A stretch of 52,375 bases of DNA from an uncultured Alphaproteobacteria bacterium (GTDB lineage: Bacteria > Pseudomonadota > Alphaproteobacteria > HIMB59 > GCA-002718135), in assembly GCA_902603095.1 (NCBI GenBank), contig CACKTS010000007.1, positions 1 to 52,375 of the forward strand, in the 5' to 3' direction. Both the position numbers and the translations under genes were made by a program. Under the pieces are notes generated by a model, which was given only the letters and a program-made list of their open reading frames with translations, did no database searches and was not told where the DNA came from. Of this stretch, positions 16,209 to 25,383 are shown piece by piece (positions within the stretch are counted from its first letter, which is position 1; every line of letters begins with the position of its first letter).

Positions 16209-17150
16209 ATGTTAAAATTTATTACTAAGATCGCTGTAGTTTTATCGCTATTTGTTTTTAGTAGCGTTTCTAAAGCAGCAGACCCAATTAGAATTCCAGT
16301 TTTAAACTGGTCAAGTCAAATAGTAATGGCAAATGTTATGGCTCAAGTATTTGAAGAAATGGGTCATACAGCTGAACTAGTTCCAGCTGAATCAGCTTCA
16401 CGATATGAAGCAGTTAGAATTGGGGACCTACATGTAGCTCACGAAACTTGGGAGTCAACTATGGCTCTTCCTTTTTATGCTGCAATGGACAAAGGTGGTT
16501 TAATTGATGCAGGTAGTCATAACTTAATTACTTTTGAGGAAATGGGTGTACCTAACTGGGTAATTGATGAAGGACTATGTCCTGGATTACCTAATTGGGA
16601 AGCATTAAAGTCACCTGAATGTGCAGCTAATTTTGCTACAGCTGACTCTGATGGAAAAGGTCGTTGGTTAGAAGGACCTTATGAGTGGCATACTGACGTT
16701 ATGCCAAACAGACTTAAAGGTTTAGGAATTGATGATTTGTGGACTGTTAAATTTGCTGGTAGTGCGGATGCATTATGGGCAGAATTAAAAGCAGCAAAAG
16801 CAGAAGGTCGTGGAACAGTTATATTCAACTGGTCTCCAAACTTTACTGATGCTGCAGGATTTACATTTATTGATTTTCCACCATACTTTGAAGGATGCAG
16901 ATTGGAAAATGGAGGAACTCTTGAAACTACAGGTTGTGGTTCTCCTAAAGGATGGCTTAAAAAAGCTGCGCATATCAAATTTCCTATTACACATCCAGAT
17001 GCATATAAATTTTATACAAAAATGTCATTTACAGCTCCACAAATTGGTCTGATGGCAGATTTAGTTGATAGTCAAGGCATGGATCATGCTGCAGCTGCAA
17101 CAGAATTTATTGCACAAAATAGAGATCTTATCGATCTTTGGAAAAATTAA
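16209..17150 (+). CDS. tmoX: TMAO-binding periplasmic protein of ABC transporter
   Basis: This is a 313-residue substrate-binding protein of the glycine-betaine/OpuAC type. A clear signal peptide occupies residues 1-23 (hydrophobic core VVLSLFVFSS, cleavage near SKA). Relatives hold quaternary amines in a cage of tryptophans. Candidates here are Trp34, Trp81, Trp117 and Trp208. The placement beside tmm and tdm points to TMAO rather than glycine betaine or choline. A strong GGAGG Shine-Dalgarno sequence lies before the ATG. A terminator-like hairpin follows the gene, so tmoX would be made in excess over the membrane parts. Confidence 0.88.
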   Translation: MLKFITKIAVVLSLFVFSSVSKAADPIRIPVLNWSSQIVMANVMAQVFEEMGHTAELVPAESASRYEAVRIGDLHVAHETWESTMALPFYAAMDKGGLIDAGSHNLITFEEMGVPNWVIDEGLCPGLPNWEALKSPECAANFATADSDGKGRWLEGPYEWHTDVMPNRLKGLGIDDLWTVKFAGSADALWAELKAAKAEGRGTVIFNWSPNFTDAAGFTFIDFPPYFEGCRLENGGTLETTGCGSPKGWLKKAAHIKFPITHPDAYKFYTKMSFTAPQIGLMADLVDSQGMDHAAAATEFIAQNRDLIDLWKN

Positions 17151-17167
17151 AATATTAAATTAATATA

Positions 17168-17203
17168 AAATCTCCCCTCTAAAAAAGGGGGGATTTTTTT
17201 ATT
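17168..17203 (+). terminator. hairpin and T-run between tmoX and tmoW
   Basis: Arms AAATCTCCCCT (17168-17178) and AGGGGGGATTT (17186-17196) pair with a single G-U wobble, and seven Ts run from 17194. This is a textbook intrinsic terminator on the plus strand. Placed inside the operon, it probably acts as a partial terminator or mRNA 3'-end stabiliser that raises binding-protein levels over the transporter subunits. Confidence 0.8.
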
Positions 17204-17236
17204 TTATTTAGGTTTAAAATAGAATATTGTTCAAAA

Positions 17237-18277
17237 ATGTCTCAATCATTAGATAGTTCTAAAGACACTCCAGTAATTAAGTGCGAATCTGTTTTTAAAA
17301 TATTTGGAAATAATGCTTTAAAACTTTTAAAAAGCTCAAACGGGCAAGTGGATGCAAAAACTTTTCAAGAAGCTGGTTGTATTGTTGGTGTAAATAATGC
17401 TTCTTTTGGAGTCCAAAAAGGTGAAATGATGGTTGTGATGGGTTTATCAGGCTCAGGTAAATCAACCTTGTTACGATGTATATCAAAACTTACCGATGCT
17501 ACTTCGGGAAAAATATTTATTGATGGTGAAGATTTGTTATCAATGAGTAATAAGCAGTTAATTGAATTACGTAGAAATAAAATGGGTATGGTTTTTCAAA
17601 GTTTTGCTTTACTGCCTCATAAAACTGTTATTGAAAATATTGCCTTTCCTCTTCAAATTAAAGGCACTAGCACTTTAGACAGTATGGAAAAAGCTTTAGA
17701 GATGGTTGAGTTAGTTGGGTTGAAGGGCAGAGAAAATTACTTTCCAAGAGAACTCTCAGGAGGTCAACAACAAAGAGTTGGTATAGCACGTTCTCTAGCT
17801 GTAGAACCTGATATTTGGTTTTTAGATGAACCTTTCTCAGCACTTGATCCATTAATTAGAAAAGAGATGCAAGATGAGTTTTTAAGATTGCAAGGTGTTT
17901 TAAACAAAACAATAATGTTTGTAACACATGATTTTGATGAGGCTCTTCGTTTAGCAGATCGTATTGCAATTATGAAAGATGGAATAATAGAACAACTTGA
18001 TACCCCTGATAATATCGTACTAAACCCAGCAACTGAATATGTAAAAAAATTCACTGAAGATGTCCCTAGGGAAAAAATACTTAAAATTGAATCTATTATG
18101 GATGCTTATGATTCAAATAACTCAAGTTCAACTCAAGTATCCAAAGATGCAATAATTGAAACATTAGCTGAATCAATTCTTAATAGTAAGGAGATACTCA
18201 CTGTTGTTGACAAAAATAATGAAATTGTTGGTTCTTTAAATCCCGCTAAAGTAATAAAAGTTATTTTTGGCAAATAA
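17237..18277 (+). CDS. tmoW: TMAO ABC transporter ATPase
   Basis: This 346-residue ABC ATPase of the ProV/OpuAA type has Walker A GLSGSGKST at 69-77, the ABC signature LSGGQQQ at 173-179, Walker B around 194-199 (WFLDEP), and a switch histidine in VTHDFDEA. The roughly 80 C-terminal residues resemble the reduced CBS-like tail of osmolyte transporters, ending TVVDKNNEIVGSLNPAKVIKV. It powers TMAO import with TmoV and TmoX. It begins 86 bases after tmoX, beyond the internal terminator. Confidence 0.88.
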   Translation: MSQSLDSSKDTPVIKCESVFKIFGNNALKLLKSSNGQVDAKTFQEAGCIVGVNNASFGVQKGEMMVVMGLSGSGKSTLLRCISKLTDATSGKIFIDGEDLLSMSNKQLIELRRNKMGMVFQSFALLPHKTVIENIAFPLQIKGTSTLDSMEKALEMVELVGLKGRENYFPRELSGGQQQRVGIARSLAVEPDIWFLDEPFSALDPLIRKEMQDEFLRLQGVLNKTIMFVTHDFDEALRLADRIAIMKDGIIEQLDTPDNIVLNPATEYVKKFTEDVPREKILKIESIMDAYDSNNSSSTQVSKDAIIETLAESILNSKEILTVVDKNNEIVGSLNPAKVIKVIFGK

Positions 18278-18289
18278 TTAAAATGAATA

Positions 18290-20347
18290 ATGTTAATAAA
18301 TTTTAAAAATTCAAGATTACAGCAATTTATTTTACTATTTTTTGTTTTTTTACTTTTATATTTTCTAGTACCTGAAGATGAAAACAGTTTTTTATGGAGA
18401 CTACCACCTCTGTTAAAAGACATTCCTTTATTAATTAATAATTTGCTAGATAATTTAATGTTTAAATGGCTAACTGTCCCTGTTTGGGATCCTGACTGGC
18501 AAATGTATGAGGACAAACCAATCTTTAGATTAATAACCAGATCAATTGCAGATTTTCTATTATTTTTAATTATTTTTATAAGAGAAATATTTCTTGGAGG
18601 ACTTCAAACAATTGGATCAATAACTGGTGATAGCTTAAAAGGATTTAAATGGGTTTACCTTCCTGCAATCCCGTGGACAGCAGTTGTAGTAGGTTTATTT
18701 ATTTTAGGTTATAGATTGCAAGGATTGGGTTTAGCTTTAATTGCAAGCATTGGTTTTTTCTATGTTTCTATCTTTGGTCAATGGGAGCCCACAATGGAGA
18801 CTTTATCTTTAGTTTTAGTTACAGCTCCAATTTGTTTTGTTTTAGGCTTATCTTTTGGAATTTTAGGTTATCTAAACAAAAAGGTCGAAACAACTTTACA
18901 GCCTATTTTAAACATAGCACAAACCATGCCTCACTTTTCATATCTTGTGCCAATTTTGGTTTTATTTGGTATTGGTGATCATGCTGGTGCAGTAGCAACA
19001 ATTATTTTTGCTACCCCTCCTATGATTCGTCTTACAATCCTAGGTTTGAAAAAAATTTCTCCAGAAGTAGTTGAATCAGGATTGATGAGCGGTTGTAATA
19101 GATTTCAATTGTTATTTAGAGTTCTAATACCAACTGCAAGAAGAGATATTTTAATTGGGGTCAATCAAGTAATAATGCAATGTCTTGCAATGACAACTAT
19201 AGCAGCATTTATTGGAGCAAAAGGTTTAGGATTTAATTTAAAAGTTGCTTTAAATGGTCTTAAAATAGGTAAAGCTGCTGAAATCGGTATTTGTGTAGTT
19301 GTAATTGCAGTGGTTTTAGATAAATTATCTTTAGCTTGGGCAAACAAACAAAAAGATTATTTTGCAAATTTAAACTTTTACAAAAAAAATATTGCTTTTA
19401 TTTATTTTATTATACTGTCAATAATTCTAGGTGTTATTGCGTATATTAGTGCATTTTATTTTGAAAAAGGGTTTAACTACTTATATTTAATACCATTTGG
19501 TGAAGGCTTAACTATTGCTCCAATTTTAGATGCTGGTGTTGATTGGATATGGGAAACATTTTTTTATTATTTAAATATTTTTAATAAATTTTTAATAACT
19601 TATGTTCTTTTTGTGATGAGAGATGCTTATCTTGGCATGCCGGTAGTATCAACTTTCGTTTTAGTAATGGGTGCAGGATTTATAATAGGAGGGGTGAGGT
19701 CTTGCATAATAGTTGGGGCTTTAATATTATTTATTGCATTATCTGAATACTGGAATAGAGCTTTAATTACTGCTTATATGGCTACATTTGCTGTAGGAGT
19801 GTCAGCTATTCTAGGAATTACTGTAGGTTCAATTTGTGCTCGAAATGACATTTCAACTAAATTTATACTTGGTATTTGTGACTTTTTTCAAACATTTCCT
19901 TCATTTATTTACTTAATACCTGTTATTCTTCTTTTCGGAATTACTGATACTTCAGTTATGATTGCTGCTATTGCATATGCTTCAGTCCCAGCAACTAGAT
20001 ATACAGTAGAAGGCCTAAGAAGTGTTCCCTCTTCTTTGCATGATGCGGCATCTATGTCAGGAGTTTCAAATTTTCAAAGATGGAAATCAATTGAATTGCC
20101 ATTGGCCTTTCCTCATATTATGCTAGGTATAAATCAAACTTTGATTTTTGCATTAATGATGATCGTTTTAGGTGCTTTAATAGGGACAGAAGATTTGGGT
20201 CAAATCATTATGGGATGTTTATCGAGACCAAATGGAGCGGGTATTGGCTTAACATTAGGAATTTTTGTTTCATTCATCTGCTTGGCTGCTGATAATCTTA
20301 TTAGAACATGGGCTGATGAAAGAAAAAAATTACTCGGTATCGATTAA
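18290..20347 (+). CDS. tmoV: TMAO ABC transporter permease (fused double permease)
   Basis: This 685-residue inner-membrane protein carries two consecutive ProW-type permease domains, at about 90-350 and about 370-680. Each has the cytoplasmic coupling loop, seen as SGLMSGCNRFQLLFRVLIPTA and DAASMSGVSNFQRWKSIELP. Ordinary ProW permeases are about half this length, and fused versions are typical of TmoV. It starts 12 bases after tmoW. A nearby ATG at 18283 is in another frame and stops at once. The gene is convergent with the SDR gene at 20364. Confidence 0.88.
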   Translation: MLINFKNSRLQQFILLFFVFLLLYFLVPEDENSFLWRLPPLLKDIPLLINNLLDNLMFKWLTVPVWDPDWQMYEDKPIFRLITRSIADFLLFLIIFIREIFLGGLQTIGSITGDSLKGFKWVYLPAIPWTAVVVGLFILGYRLQGLGLALIASIGFFYVSIFGQWEPTMETLSLVLVTAPICFVLGLSFGILGYLNKKVETTLQPILNIAQTMPHFSYLVPILVLFGIGDHAGAVATIIFATPPMIRLTILGLKKISPEVVESGLMSGCNRFQLLFRVLIPTARRDILIGVNQVIMQCLAMTTIAAFIGAKGLGFNLKVALNGLKIGKAAEIGICVVVIAVVLDKLSLAWANKQKDYFANLNFYKKNIAFIYFIILSIILGVIAYISAFYFEKGFNYLYLIPFGEGLTIAPILDAGVDWIWETFFYYLNIFNKFLITYVLFVMRDAYLGMPVVSTFVLVMGAGFIIGGVRSCIIVGALILFIALSEYWNRALITAYMATFAVGVSAILGITVGSICARNDISTKFILGICDFFQTFPSFIYLIPVILLFGITDTSVMIAAIAYASVPATRYTVEGLRSVPSSLHDAASMSGVSNFQRWKSIELPLAFPHIMLGINQTLIFALMMIVLGALIGTEDLGQIIMGCLSRPNGAGIGLTLGIFVSFICLAADNLIRTWADERKKLLGID

Positions 20348-20363
20348 GTATATTTTAATTAAG

Positions 20364-21215
20364 TTATTCTCCTAGAAGACTATCATCTAAAATTTTTGTG
20401 TCATACGCAGAATAAGAATGCCAGCCTAGTACTGATTGATCATAATCAATAATACTCCCAGTAGTTAAACCAGATTCATCTGAACAAAAATAAGCTGCAG
20501 CTCTTGCCACATCAATAGCCTTTGTTAGTCTTTTAAATGGAACTTTTGACTCGGCTTTATCCAACCAATCATCCCCACCTTTATGGAATTTTTTTTGAAT
20601 TGCATCTTCACCAGGAGTATCAGTCCATCCTATGTTTAAAGCATTAATTCTAATATTGTGTCCTGCAATAGCATTAGCTGTATTCTTTGTAATATTTGCT
20701 AAAGCTGCTTTAGATGCACTATAAGCCGCTAAAAAAGGGTGTCCACTATGTACAGCCATTGATAAAATATTAACTATAGTACCTTTTATATTTTCTCTGA
20801 TCATAATTTTTATTGAGTCTTGCATTAAAATAAATGGTGCTCTTGTATTTACATTAAAACACCTGTCATAATTTTCCATTGTTGTGCTCAAAATAGTTCC
20901 TCGTTCAGTAAATCCTGCAACATTAATTAAGGAATCAACTCTACCAAAAGTTTGATCAGTTATTTGAACAATATTTCTACAATCTTTTTCTTCAAATAAA
21001 TCTGCTTTTACATAAATACATTTAGAGCCTAATTTTTCAATTTCTTCCTTTATACTTAAACCTTCTTTTTCTTTTCTACCACAAATCGTTATGCCTTTAG
21101 CGCCACGATGAGCTAATAATTTTGCTGTCTCTGCTCCACTACCTTGGGTACTACCAGTAACAATAATAATTTTATCTTTAAATTGTGAAGATAAATCAGG
21201 AGTATATTTATTCAT
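20364..21215 (-). CDS. short-chain dehydrogenase/reductase
   Basis: This 283-residue classical SDR has the NAD(P)-binding motif VTGSTQGSGAETA, the structural NVAGF segment, a Ser-Tyr-Lys triad (Ser in ILSMAVHSG, then YSASK) and a C-terminal extension of about 25 residues. It overlaps the preceding iolG-like gene by 8 bases, so it is translationally coupled to it. It is the last gene of the minus-strand polyol/alcohol cluster. The substrate is unknown; a sugar, inositol derivative or other secondary alcohol would fit the neighbours. Confidence 0.8.
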   Translation of the reverse strand: MNKYTPDLSSQFKDKIIIVTGSTQGSGAETAKLLAHRGAKGITICGRKEKEGLSIKEEIEKLGSKCIYVKADLFEEKDCRNIVQITDQTFGRVDSLINVAGFTERGTILSTTMENYDRCFNVNTRAPFILMQDSIKIMIRENIKGTIVNILSMAVHSGHPFLAAYSASKAALANITKNTANAIAGHNIRINALNIGWTDTPGEDAIQKKFHKGGDDWLDKAESKVPFKRLTKAIDVARAAAYFCSDESGLTTGSIIDYDQSVLGWHSYSAYDTKILDDSLLGE

Positions 21216-22212
21216 AAGTTATCTCAATTGTTTTTTTCTGTTTATGCGACTCATAAGCCGCATTAGCAATTATTAGTGCATTACGACCATCTTCAAAAGT
21301 CACGCTTGGTTTAATATTATTTTTTATGCATTCAATAAAATGATTGAATTGATCTTTATATGCTTGAGTATACCTTTCAATAAAGAAATATAAAATAGGT
21401 TCTTTTGATGAAGTTATTTTATTAGTGTATGATTCAACAGAAGTTATGGTTTGATTATTTGAAATAATCATACCTTTGCTTCCAAAAGCCTCCACTCTTT
21501 GATCATATCCATAAACAGCACGTCTTGAGTTGTTGATATGTATCAGCACTCCTTCTCTAGATTTAAGTACGAACATAGCTGTATCAAAATCATCAGCTTT
21601 TTTAGCATTTTCATCAAATAAGTTTTCTCCGAAAGCTGTAACTTGAATTATAGGGTCATCACCTAAAATAAAACGGGATAGGTCAAAATCATGAATAGTT
21701 GTATCACGAAAGAATCCACCTGCAGCATTTAAATATTCCAAGCCCGGGGGTTCCGGATCTCGACTAGTAATAATTAACATTTCTAGTTCACCTATCTCTT
21801 TTTTTAATCTTGCTTGTTGAACTTTGGCATGACTATTATCAAAACGACGATTAAATCCAATTTGAAGGGGGATATTTAATTCATTAATTTCTTTCATACA
21901 TTCATTGACTTTATGAATATCAAGATCAATCGGTTTTTCACAAAAAACTGCTTTTCCTGACTTAGCTCCCATTGTTATAAACTGCGTATGAGTTGGTGTA
22001 GCTGATGCAATTAATATAGCATCAATTTTATCACTCATAATTGCTTCTTCAGGTGAATTAACTATTTCAGCATTATTTTGTTTTGCAACTTGCAAAGCAT
22101 TGTCTTTATTTATATCATAAACATATTGTAAGTTTACATCTGGATGTGCTGAAATTATTTCTGCATGCATTTTTCCAATACGTCCTGCACCCATAAGAGA
22201 AATATTAATCAT
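21208..22212 (-). CDS. iolG: Gfo/Idh/MocA oxidoreductase, inositol 2-dehydrogenase-like
   Basis: This 334-residue protein has a Rossmann start (ISLMGAGRIGKMHAE), the EKP motif (CEKPIDLD, Lys93) and the catalytic pair Asp170/His174 in FFRDTTIHDFDL. These match the Lys-Asp-His arrangement of inositol 2-dehydrogenase, which oxidises myo-inositol to scyllo-inosose with NAD+. Other inositol genes (iolB, C, D, E) are not in the window, so the substrate may be another cyclic polyol or sugar. A short inverted repeat (GTTCT, one base, AGAAC) lies immediately upstream. Confidence 0.75.
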   Translation of the reverse strand: MINISLMGAGRIGKMHAEIISAHPDVNLQYVYDINKDNALQVAKQNNAEIVNSPEEAIMSDKIDAILIASATPTHTQFITMGAKSGKAVFCEKPIDLDIHKVNECMKEINELNIPLQIGFNRRFDNSHAKVQQARLKKEIGELEMLIITSRDPEPPGLEYLNAAGGFFRDTTIHDFDLSRFILGDDPIIQVTAFGENLFDENAKKADDFDTAMFVLKSREGVLIHINNSRRAVYGYDQRVEAFGSKGMIISNNQTITSVESYTNKITSSKEPILYFFIERYTQAYKDQFNHFIECIKNNIKPSVTFEDGRNALIIANAAYESHKQKKTIEITYE

Positions 22213-22256
22213 AAGTTCTTAGAACAGATTAAAAATATAAAATCAAGAAGTAAAGA

Positions 22257-23456
22257 TTATATTTTAATCCATTTGGAGTTAAGATTTGAAGATTTTTTTG
22301 CTGCAAAAATGAATTTAATACCTTTTACTCCATCTTGAATAGATGGGTGTATTAATTTAGATTTTTTATTTTTTTTATAATCAATAATTGAGTCAGCAAA
22401 CTCTGTATAAATATTTGCGAAAGCTTCAAAAAAACCTTCAGGATGGCCTGCAGCAATTCTTGAAGAACGTATTGAAAATTCTGAAACTGTACTACTTGCT
22501 CTTGTAATAATTTGTGTTGGTTTATTTAATTCTGTAAATTTTAAATTATTAGGATCATCTTGAAACCACTCCAAAGCCCCATTTGTTCCATAAACCCTTA
22601 TTTTTAATCCATTTTCTCCTCCTGTTGCTGCTGATGATACCCATATTGATCCTCTTGCATTATTATTCATTCTAACTATTAAAAAAGCGTTATCATCTAC
22701 TGTTACTTCCGAAGAAATAGAATTAACTTCAGCTGCAACTTCCTTAACTTCTAGATTAGTAACATACCTCATTAAATGATAAGCATGAGTCCCTATCTCT
22801 GCTAATATCATTGATGGGCCAGCCATTCTTTTATCTAAACGCCATTTAAGAGTATTTTTTTGATCTTTTCTTTTGACACCAACTGTATACCCTTGAGGAT
22901 ATTCAACATTTATCAAATTAATTTTTCCTATACTGCCATTCGCAACTATTTCTTTTGCTTCTCTTAACATGGGGTATGCTGAATAATTATGAGTTAATGC
23001 AAATATAACTTTTGATTTTTTAATTAATTTTTCTAGTCTAACAGCATCTTCAATAGTTGCTGTTAGAGGTTTATCACAAATAATATGAACTTTGTTTGCA
23101 ACAAATTCTCTTATAATTTTATAATGATCACCAGATGGAGTCATAACACCCACAGCTTCAATACCATCACTTCTTTGTGATTCTTTTTTTGCCATTGTAA
23201 TAAAATTATCATAGCAACGATCTTTGGATAAACCTAAAGACTGACCAAAAGAAATAGACTTTTTAATATCTCTTGAAAATACGCCTGCTACAAATTCAAA
23301 ACGATTATCAAATCTAGAAGCTAGTCTATGAGAATAGCCTATGAAAGAATTTGGTCCTCCACCTACAAATCCTATTCTAATTTTTTTGTTTTTCCCAATT
23401 TGATCATTCCTCATTTGATTGAGACGACCAAATGCAATTTTTTCTTTCTTTGTCAT
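22257..23456 (-). CDS. Gfo/Idh/MocA-family oxidoreductase
   Basis: This 399-residue NAD(P)-dependent oxidoreductase has a Rossmann motif at about 28-40 (IGFVGGGPNSFIGYSH), the CDKPLTAT motif in place of EKP, and a catalytic-type GTHAYHLMRYV segment. The length and the GGGPNS start match a Gfo/Idh/MocA group often found with sugar or inositol genes. Its start codon overlaps the stop of the upstream SDR gene by one base (TAATG), so the two are coupled. The substrate is unknown. Confidence 0.75.
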   Translation of the reverse strand: MTKKEKIAFGRLNQMRNDQIGKNKKIRIGFVGGGPNSFIGYSHRLASRFDNRFEFVAGVFSRDIKKSISFGQSLGLSKDRCYDNFITMAKKESQRSDGIEAVGVMTPSGDHYKIIREFVANKVHIICDKPLTATIEDAVRLEKLIKKSKVIFALTHNYSAYPMLREAKEIVANGSIGKINLINVEYPQGYTVGVKRKDQKNTLKWRLDKRMAGPSMILAEIGTHAYHLMRYVTNLEVKEVAAEVNSISSEVTVDDNAFLIVRMNNNARGSIWVSSAATGGENGLKIRVYGTNGALEWFQDDPNNLKFTELNKPTQIITRASSTVSEFSIRSSRIAAGHPEGFFEAFANIYTEFADSIIDYKKNKKSKLIHPSIQDGVKGIKFIFAAKKSSNLNSKWIKI

Positions 23457-24223
23457 TAATTTACTACACCGCCATCAACTATATAGTTTTGAGCAGTACA
23501 GCCGGAACTTTGTTCTGAAGCGAAAAATAAAACTGGCTTTGCTATATCTTCTGGCATAAGCATTCTTTTAATACATTGGCGTTCTATCTGAATTTTTTCT
23601 GCTTCAGGTGTAAGCCATAATTTTTTTTGTCTTTCAGTAATAATCCAACCGGGGACAACGCAGTTTACTCTAATATTATATACTCCTAAATCTCTAGCTA
23701 AGGATCTTGTAAGTCCCATAATTGCAGATTTTGCAGTTGTATATCCGGGCATATTTCCTTGGTTTAATATCCATGAAAAACTACCGATATTCACTATAGC
23801 ACCACTTCCTAATTTTTTCATATCTTTATAAGCAATCTGTGATGCAAAAAAATAGTGTCTAAGATTTATATGCATCCTCTCATCCCAAAACTCTTCTGTT
23901 ACATCATCTATATGATGCCTTTCATCATTAGCTGCATTATTAACTAAAATAGAAATCGAACCTAGTTCATCACTAATTTCTTCAATGGATTTTCTTAATA
24001 ATTTTATATTCTTCAAATCACAATATTTAAATACCGGTTTATATTTATAATGATCCAATTTTTCTGATAATTTATTACCTAGTTCATTTTCTTTATCCAA
24101 AAAAGCAACCTTACAATCCTGTTGAAGAAAGTGTTCAACGATTGTTGCTCCAATACCAGAGGCACCTCCAGTTACTATTACTGTTTTATCTTTTAAAGAA
24201 GGGTAAGTAGCTATTTCATTCAT
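23456..24223 (-). CDS. SDR, aldose 1-dehydrogenase-like
   Basis: This 255-residue classical SDR shows VTGGASGIGATIV (cofactor binding), NNAANDERH, Ser in NIGSFSW and the YTTAK active site. The C-terminal run PGWIITERQKKLW followed by QNYIVDGG resembles bacterial xylose and galactose 1-dehydrogenases. It would oxidise a sugar or polyol to the lactone or ketone. It overlaps the upstream iron-alcohol-dehydrogenase gene by 4 bases and the downstream Gfo/Idh/MocA gene by one. Family assignment is firm; sugar specificity is a guess from motif resemblance. Confidence 0.75.
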   Translation of the reverse strand: MNEIATYPSLKDKTVIVTGGASGIGATIVEHFLQQDCKVAFLDKENELGNKLSEKLDHYKYKPVFKYCDLKNIKLLRKSIEEISDELGSISILVNNAANDERHHIDDVTEEFWDERMHINLRHYFFASQIAYKDMKKLGSGAIVNIGSFSWILNQGNMPGYTTAKSAIMGLTRSLARDLGVYNIRVNCVVPGWIITERQKKLWLTPEAEKIQIERQCIKRMLMPEDIAKPVLFFASEQSSGCTAQNYIVDGGVVN

Positions 24224-25371
24224 AATAATTTTCCATCATAAGAATTTTTATATAAATCAAAAAAATCATTCTGTGTTAAAGAAATTGGATTACCTCCTGT
24301 TGAAGGATCATTTAAAGCCATTTTACTCATCTCTTCTAGCCTAGAATTGTCATTAATTAATTCTTTTAAAGTATGGGGTATTTTTAGTTCCTTTCTAAGA
24401 TCTAAAATCCATTTCATAAAACCTTCAAAAGTTGAATTCTCTAAATCTAAATATCTAGCAACTGCATTAATTTTTTCTTCGATAGCCTCTCTATTTCTCA
24501 CTAAAACATAAGGCATAAATACTGCGTTAGTAAGACCATGATGGGAATTGTAAATAGCTCCAACAGGATGACTTAAGGAATGTATTGCTCCTAATCCCTT
24601 TTGAAAAGCTGTAGAGCCCATTGAAGAACCACATAACATATTACTACGAGCTTCAATATCTTTTCCATCTTTGAAAGCACGAACTAAATATTTTTTAACA
24701 ATAGATATTCCTTCAAGCGCAATACCTTGAGATAAAGGATGAAAAAAATTTGAAGAATAGGCTTCTAAACAATGTGCTAATACATCCATACCAGTAAAAG
24801 CAGTTAAGGATGGAGGTAATTCAATTGTTAAATCAGGATCAAGTATAACAATTCCAGGCATCATTTTAGGATGAAAGATAATTTTTTTTTCATGAGTTTT
24901 TTCATTAGTAAAAACTCCAGCTCTTCCTGTTTCAGAACCTGTACCTGCTGTTGTTGGTATAGCGATAATTGGATAAATTTTGTCACTATTGGCTCTTGTC
25001 CAATAATCTCCTATATCTTCAAAATCCCATATTGGTCTAGATTGACCTGCCATAAAAGCTATCCCCTTACCAACATCCATACCCGAGCCACCACCAACAG
25101 CTATAACTCCATCATGATTTCCTTTGTTAAAAAAATCAACTCCATTAGTTACATTTTTACCAGTTGGATTACCTTGAACATCACTATAAACTTTGGTTTC
25201 ATTACTAAGTGAATTGATTACTTTAGTAATAATGCTAGTTTGCAAAATACCTGGATCTGTAACTATTAAAGGATTTTTAATTCTTAAATTATCACAAGCT
25301 ATTTGCACTTCTTTTATTCTATTTATACCAAACCATATTGGTGTTGGGTAATTCCAGTTCATGTTTTCCAT
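24220..25371 (-). CDS. iron-containing (group III) alcohol dehydrogenase
   Basis: This 383-residue protein has the NAD-binding GGGSGMDVGKG motif and TTAGTGSETG. Likely iron ligands are Asp196 and His200 (GMDVLAHCLEAY), His264 (IHSLSHPVGA) and His278 (NSHHG), the same spacing as in FucO-type enzymes. It interconverts an alcohol and an aldehyde. The following gene on the chromosome (transcribed just before it) is an aldehyde dehydrogenase 12 bases away. The pair could take an alcohol to an acid. The substrate cannot be read from the sequence. Confidence 0.85.
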   Translation of the reverse strand: MENMNWNYPTPIWFGINRIKEVQIACDNLRIKNPLIVTDPGILQTSIITKVINSLSNETKVYSDVQGNPTGKNVTNGVDFFNKGNHDGVIAVGGGSGMDVGKGIAFMAGQSRPIWDFEDIGDYWTRANSDKIYPIIAIPTTAGTGSETGRAGVFTNEKTHEKKIIFHPKMMPGIVILDPDLTIELPPSLTAFTGMDVLAHCLEAYSSNFFHPLSQGIALEGISIVKKYLVRAFKDGKDIEARSNMLCGSSMGSTAFQKGLGAIHSLSHPVGAIYNSHHGLTNAVFMPYVLVRNREAIEEKINAVARYLDLENSTFEGFMKWILDLRKELKIPHTLKELINDNSRLEEMSKMALNDPSTGGNPISLTQNDFFDLYKNSYDGKLL

Positions 25372-25383
25372 ACAAATCCTTTG

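Noticed and set aside
16679-16994. Open frames on the minus strand inside tmoX
   Set aside because: Antisense shadows of a clearly coding gene with no domain features.
22213-22256. Short inverted repeat GTTCT/AGAAC upstream of the iolG-like gene as an operator
   Set aside because: Five-base arms at a single site with no second copy seen; too weak to call separately.
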